The notes below the pieces were generated by a model, which ran no database searches, had not been told where the DNA came from, and saw only the letters and a program-made list of their open reading frames with translations. A stretch of 7,680 bases of DNA, taken from contig RGUG01000054.1 of NCBI GenBank assembly GCA_010027915.1, positions 1 to 7,680 on the forward strand, read 5' to 3'. Each line of letters starts with the position of its first letter. Position 1 is the first letter of the stretch. The DNA comes from a bacterium. GTDB lineage: Bacteria > Margulisbacteria > Marinamargulisbacteria > SXXA01. Positions 6,001 through 7,680 of the stretch are shown one piece after another. A program made the position numbers and the translations under genes.

Positions 6001-7680
6001 ACCTATTTGCCAGATGGACAGTTGGTAAGGGGGCAAAAAACAGCCGCGTTGTTTTTGGGTGGGGTCTCTTGGAATGTGTTGATTGCACCGACATCCAATA
6101 CAGGTGTGATATCAGATATGACGTCAATGGCCGCCTTATGGATTAGGCAGCCAAAATCCACCGATGAAGGATGGTTACAGGTACTGGGTGGTATCGAGGG
6201 GGTCGTCTTGCACGTGACGGGCAATGTGCTTCGTTCGGGAAAAGTGTCACCACCCGTATCATCGGCGTGGGCCGTATCGGGATTACCTGGTGTTCCCTTG
6301 ATGGCCGTGATGGGGGCCAATGGGGTGCTGATGTTGGTCTCTGATAACCAAGTGGCGATTGCCACGACCAATCGACGGGGGACCCTCACCGTTCCCGTGA
6401 TCAAAGGGGACCATGTAAGTATTCGGACCGTGACGGTTTCGATGGGGGTGGAGGTGGCCCAACAATCGGCGATCCCTGTGATGTGGCGTCCCACTCAAAT
6501 AGGGATTGGGGCTTCATCGGCCACATCCGTATGGACCATTCAAACACCCTGGCGAACCCCTCAGGACGTGGGGTTGGTACCATCGACCAGCATGAGGGTG
6601 TGGGGAGGCCTAACGGGGGATCAGACCATGACGGGTATCAAGGTGGGGTATCAGCAAAATGGCAGCGTGTCGTGGGACTCGACTACGGTCATTCAGGGGG
6701 TGGGTGTCGACATGCGGACGTTGGGTGGTAATGGGGATAGTCGCGGTCTCTGGGTACGGGTTCCGTCAGGAAAAGTGGCCTTTCAAACCAATGGGCGGAT
6801 GGGGATTGGCTCCACTGAACCGGCCGACCCGTTGACCGTGACGGGTTTGGCATCGATGAATGAATTGGTGGTGGAAGGTTCCATGACCGCACAGGCTGTG
6901 ACGTTTTCGATGGCGGAGATGACCCGTGTCACCCTTAATCAATTGAGTGTTACGGACCTTCTAGGGCATGTGACATTGACGGTGAATGAGACGATACAAT
7001 ATGGCACGTTGCGTTATGGGTCGATCACCCAGTCATCAGCGGACAATTTATCAACGGATCAGATGCGTGTGGTCACATTGTGGGTGAATCCAGCGGTCGA
7101 TGGGAATACGGTTCGACCTTCTATGAAAGTCGAGGGAAATTCCCGTTGGCAATCATGGGTGGTGACACCGTTTGCATCGCAATTGAAGGCATCGAATTGG
7201 CACTTACGATCGCTTAAAGCGGACCAGCTTGTTTTTTCTAATCGGGTATCACTCAATACGGTGCAACAGTCGGTATTGAGTTTAAAGACCCTGTCTTCTG
7301 CTTCCAGCTTGTCGTCGTCTCTTGAATTAACGAGTGGTGGAGTGGGTTTTAAAGGGTCAAGCGGCACGGATTATGATTTACGGGTCATCCAATCTAACAC
7401 CCCCAACCACCTGGCCTATTATGGGCGTGATGGGTTTCTTCAGGCGAATACGGTAACGGTATCGGCATTGGCGGGTGTCGTGGCGGTTTCCTTGAACGGC
7501 ATGGTGCAGGCAACGATGACGGTGGTTCCGGCGGCGGCGGGGCCATTGTCTGCGGTTGGTATTCAGATGGGTCTGACCGATCGGCCTGCCCCATTGTATA
7601 ACGGGGTTCTATCTCGGGCGACGTTTAATGGGCTGGTGATTGAGGGTGTGTTGGATCAGTCAAATTCGTCATATCCCGCT
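1..7680 (+). CDS. Internal fragment of a giant repetitive surface/fibre-like protein (partial at both ends)
   Basis: Frame 1 reads 2,560 codons without a stop; about 120 stops would be expected by chance, so coding is certain. Neither end of the gene is present: in-frame ATGs are frequent but none has upstream non-coding sequence, so no start is assigned. The product carries 16 degenerate copies of V-G-I-G-T-x-x-P-x-A-x-L-x-V-x-G between residues 96 and 2282, linked by Val/Thr/Ser/Gly-rich segments that look like beta strands. I saw no cysteine, about 37 Lys, 44 Glu and 80 Met (hand counts). No transmembrane helix, signal peptide, protease, glycosidase or nucleotide-binding motif was recognised. 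The motif is known from tail-fibre and peptidase S74-associated proteins and giant bacterial surface proteins. The inferred role is an extracellular adhesin, fibre or surface-layer-like structural protein. Coding is very secure, family fairly secure, biological role uncertain. A phage fibre is the main alternative. Confidence 0.93.
286..330 (+). repeat. VGIG-type motif, copy 1 (degenerate)
   Basis: Residues 96-110 read VGVATTTPQADIHMV. The V-G, the T-x-P spacing and the A-x-(I/L)-x-(V/M) end match the repeat consensus; the second Gly is Ala. It follows a hydrophobic strand (residues 89-95). Confidence 0.65.
706..753 (+). repeat. VGIG-type motif, copy 2 (canonical)
   Basis: Residues 236-251 read VGIGTPSPSALLTLSN, preceded by T-G-N. 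This is the most canonical copy and closely matches the common G-N-V-G-I-G-T-x-S-P-x-A-x-L form seen in tail-fibre/S74-type proteins. The end is L-T-L-S-N, not L-D-V-x-G. Confidence 0.9.
949..999 (+). repeat. VGIG-type motif, copy 3
   Basis: Residues 317-333 read VGIKTIPQSGVVLDVDG. The second motif Gly is Lys, and the middle is one residue longer, but the L-D-V-D-G end is canonical. It follows the strand S-L-V-I-T-P-T-Q. Confidence 0.75.
1225..1272 (+). repeat. VGIG-type motif, copy 4
   Basis: Residues 409-424 read TGIGRTDPAVELDVRG, with Thr replacing the first Val. It is followed by a T-V-R-V-D-A-L-M-A strand, the second half that usually follows this motif. Confidence 0.85.
1273..1941 (+). 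other. Motif-poor linker block between motif copies 4 and 5
   Basis: Residues 425-647 contain no full VGIG motif. They include a V-T-G-S-M segment (residues 528-532) resembling the G-S-M step that follows several motif copies. Near the end, V-G-V-G-L-N-V-D-L (612-620) and K-I-A-A-V-F-M (634-640) form the strand pair that recurs upstream of motif copies. No separate domain was recognised. Confidence 0.5.
1942..1989 (+). repeat. VGIG-type motif, copy 5 (first of a 48-residue tandem set)
   Basis: Residues 648-663 read VGIGTSYPKATLDVKG, a near-perfect consensus copy. The following S-M-V-A-D-R-F-I-I-G is the usual second half. The next copies start exactly 48 and 96 residues later. Confidence 0.9.
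2086..2133 (+). repeat. VGIG-type motif, copy 6
   Basis: Residues 696-711 read VGIGLSSPMADLDING. Only the T after VGIG is changed (to Leu). It is preceded by the strand S-Y-L-D-L-T-H-S-Q-G. Confidence 0.9.
2230..2277 (+). repeat. VGIG-type motif, copy 7
   Basis: Residues 744-759 read VGMGMTTPVSALHTQH. Ile is replaced by Met and the terminal V-x-G is lost. The preceding F-I-V-A-N-D-R is a typical strand leading into the motif. Confidence 0.8.
2647..2694 (+). repeat. VGIG-type motif, copy 8
   Basis: Residues 883-898 read VGIGLTNPSEALEVAG, followed by D-I-K-V-D-S-F. A hydrophobic strand, L-L-A-A-T-F (869-874), lies just upstream, as in other modules. Confidence 0.9.
2770..2859 (+). repeat. Paired V-x-(L/A)-N-Q-(L/M)-x-V strand repeats
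   Basis: Residues 924-931 read VVLNQMNV and residues 946-953 read VTANQLTV. Similar eight-residue strands recur at residues 1820-1827 (VTLNQFNT) and 2310-2317 (VTLNQLSV). They probably form repeated turns of a beta-helix or beta-prism-like fibre; the fold is inferred. Confidence 0.5.
3151..3198 (+). repeat. VGIG-type motif, copy 9 (divergent second half)
   Basis: Residues 1051-1066 read VGIGGEAGSWLHVRQM. The VGIG core is intact, but the Pro and Ala positions are lost and the end is L-H-V-R. Confidence 0.7.
3427..3528 (+). repeat. MR-x-x-x-SG lead-in plus degenerate motif copy 10
   Basis: Residues 1143-1152 read TDAMRVLASG, resembling the T-x-x-M-R-I-x-x-S-G segment that often precedes VGIGT in tail-fibre/S74-type proteins. 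It is followed by V-Q-M-G (1154-1157) and, after a short insertion, A-L-L-V-S-G (1171-1176), matching the end of the motif. It is thus a VGIG module with a changed core. Confidence 0.55.
3529..4263 (+). other. Motif-poor block between copies 10 and 11
   Basis: Residues 1177-1421 lack a VGIG core. The block includes polar segments (N-A-A-N-Q-Q-A-N-L-G-N-E, residues 1260-1271) and a stretch with several aromatic residues around 1279-1305. The C-terminal part has A-L-A-V-D-V-S-L (1375-1382) and A-A-L-F (1400-1403), resembling the strand pair found before motif copies. No family could be assigned; it may be a separate beta-sandwich inserted in the fibre. Confidence 0.4.
4264..4302 (+). repeat. 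VGIG-type motif, copy 11 (shortened)
   Basis: Residues 1422-1434 read VGLDQPAMIRIKG. The copy is about three residues shorter than the consensus but keeps V-G, Pro, a hydrophobic-x-hydrophobic strand and the terminal K-G. It lies 19 residues after the A-A-L-F strand, the usual module order. Confidence 0.5.
4705..4749 (+). repeat. VGIG-type motif, copy 12
   Basis: Residues 1569-1583 read VGLGVSNPTYGLEVG. Ile is replaced by Leu. The following R-Q-V-T-G-S-M resembles the second half seen after copies 5 and 13. Confidence 0.8.
5053..5100 (+). repeat. VGIG-type motif, copy 13 (canonical)
   Basis: Residues 1685-1700 read VGIGTLTPRAMLEVAG, followed by T-M-S-G. The strand G-L-S-V-S-L (1665-1670) and V-A-L-L-N-G (1677-1682) lead directly into it, giving the most compact complete module in the window. 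Confidence 0.9.
5101..6351 (+). other. Longest motif-poor block (about 417 residues)
   Basis: Residues 1701-2117 lack a VGIG core. The block contains the most acidic patch of the window (S-S-D-D-G-E-E at 1758-1764, then V-E-D-V-F-S-D), a V-T-L-N-Q-F strand (1820-1825), the first LAYYG segment (1907-1911), and a module-like strand pair, I-G-L-R-V-S-V (1987-1993) and T-A-A-L-F-L-G-G (2014-2021), not followed by a recognisable VGIG core. It may hold a distinct inserted domain or decayed repeats. Confidence 0.4.
5710..5748 (+). repeat. LAYYG segment, copy A
   Basis: Residues 1904-1916 read PNALAYYGDSGTL. It matches P-N-H-L-A-Y-Y-G-R-D-G-F-L at residues 2468-2480. Similar N-x-L-A-Y-Y segments occur, from memory, in tail-fibre/S74-type repeat proteins. 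It follows a strand reading A-L-Y-V-K-N-N-G. Confidence 0.65.
6352..6408 (+). repeat. VGIG-type motif, copy 14 (highly degenerate)
   Basis: Residues 2118-2136 read VAIATTNRRGTLTVPVIKG. Both core glycines are Ala, but position, strand pattern (T-L-T-V) and the terminal K-G fit. The lead-in S-D-N-Q is typical. It lies 49 residues before copy 15. Confidence 0.45.
6499..6543 (+). repeat. VGIG-type motif, copy 15
   Basis: Residues 2167-2181 read IGIGASSATSVWTIQ. The core is intact with Ile first; Pro is replaced by Ala and the L-x-V end by W-T-I. Confidence 0.7.
6799..6846 (+). repeat. VGIG-type motif, copy 16
   Basis: Residues 2267-2282 read MGIGSTEPADPLTVTG, preceded by K-V-A-F-Q-T-N-G-R. This is a good copy with Met replacing the first Val. 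Upstream, V-G-V-D-M (2234-2238) and G-L-W-V-R-V (2249-2254) supply the usual strands. Confidence 0.85.
6847..6993 (+). repeat. Short-period strand ladder after motif copy 16
   Basis: Residues 2283-2331 alternate small residues with hydrophobic pairs: N-E-L-V-V-E-G, A-Q-A-V-T-F-S, R-V-T-L-N-Q-L-S-V and V-T-L-T-V. Each strand follows the last after roughly 10-13 residues, as in beta-helical fibre shafts. The fold is inferred from pattern only. Confidence 0.45.
7402..7440 (+). repeat. LAYYG segment, copy B
   Basis: Residues 2468-2480 read PNHLAYYGRDGFL, aligning without gaps to residues 1904-1916 with eight of thirteen positions identical. It is followed by the strand T-V-T-V-S-A-L-A-G, so it probably marks the start of a new module. 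Confidence 0.65.

Noticed and set aside
6003..6494. 163-codon open frame on the minus strand, the longest complete ATG-to-stop ORF
   Set aside because: It lies wholly antisense to the 2,560-codon frame, shows no recognisable domain, and is explained by the scarcity of stop-complement triplets in this codon usage.
6483..6731. 82-codon plus-strand open frame, Gly/His-rich
   Set aside because: Out of frame with the continuous coding frame; its Gly-rich look comes from reading GGG/GGT codons in another phase.
7059..7367. 102-codon minus-strand open frame
   Set aside because: Antisense to the main frame and rich in scattered Cys and charged residues with no family signal; a shadow.
1..7680. Several adjacent genes fused by assembly or lost stops
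   Set aside because: Composition, codon choice and repeat motifs are uniform from end to end, and the junctions show no sudden change.

Overview
The whole window lies inside one protein-coding gene. Frame 1 of the + strand (codons starting at base 1) is open from the first base to the last: 2,560 sense codons, no stop, and no convincing start. The gene therefore runs past both edges and encodes a protein of more than 2,560 residues. There is no intergenic space, and I see no RNA gene, promoter, ribosome binding site or terminator. An ORF finder that requires a start and a stop misses this frame and reports only short antisense and out-of-frame ORFs, which I treat as shadows.

The translation looks like a giant, repetitive, beta-rich surface or fibre protein. 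Its clearest mark is a degenerate motif of about 16 residues, V-G-I-G-T-x-x-P-x-A-x-L-x-V-x-G, with 16 copies of varying quality between residues 96 and 2282. This motif is well known from proteins annotated as phage tail-fibre-like or peptidase S74-associated, and from very large predicted surface proteins in environmental bacterial genomes. Other recurring pieces fit the same architecture: G-(hydrophobic)-x-V-x-(hydrophobic) strands with an A-A-x-F-like segment before the motif, V-x-L-N-Q-L-x-V strands, two 'LAYYG' segments and a 'T-D-A-M-R-V-L-A-S-G' segment. My translation shows no cysteine, very little lysine and glutamate, and much Val, Thr, Ser, Gly, Leu and Met.

Layout: bases 1-1272 hold four motif copies; 1273-1941 are motif-poor; 1942-2277 hold three copies exactly 48 residues apart; 2278-3528 hold three more; 3529-4263 are motif-poor; 4264-5100 hold three copies; 5101-6351 form the longest motif-poor block, with one LAYYG segment; 6352-6846 hold three copies; 6847-7680 hold a strand-ladder-like stretch and the second LAYYG segment.

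The organism is probably a bacterium. GC is roughly the low-to-mid 50s percent, from hand counts of a few lines. The sense strand is visibly rich in G and T, with GTG, GGG and TTG the favoured Val, Gly and Leu codons. Giant ORFs of this kind are known from Candidatus Omnitrophota and some other poorly cultured phyla. A large phage or prophage fibre is the main alternative. Nothing here decides between them, and no enzymatic domain, signal peptide, anchor or S74 chaperone domain is visible in the window.
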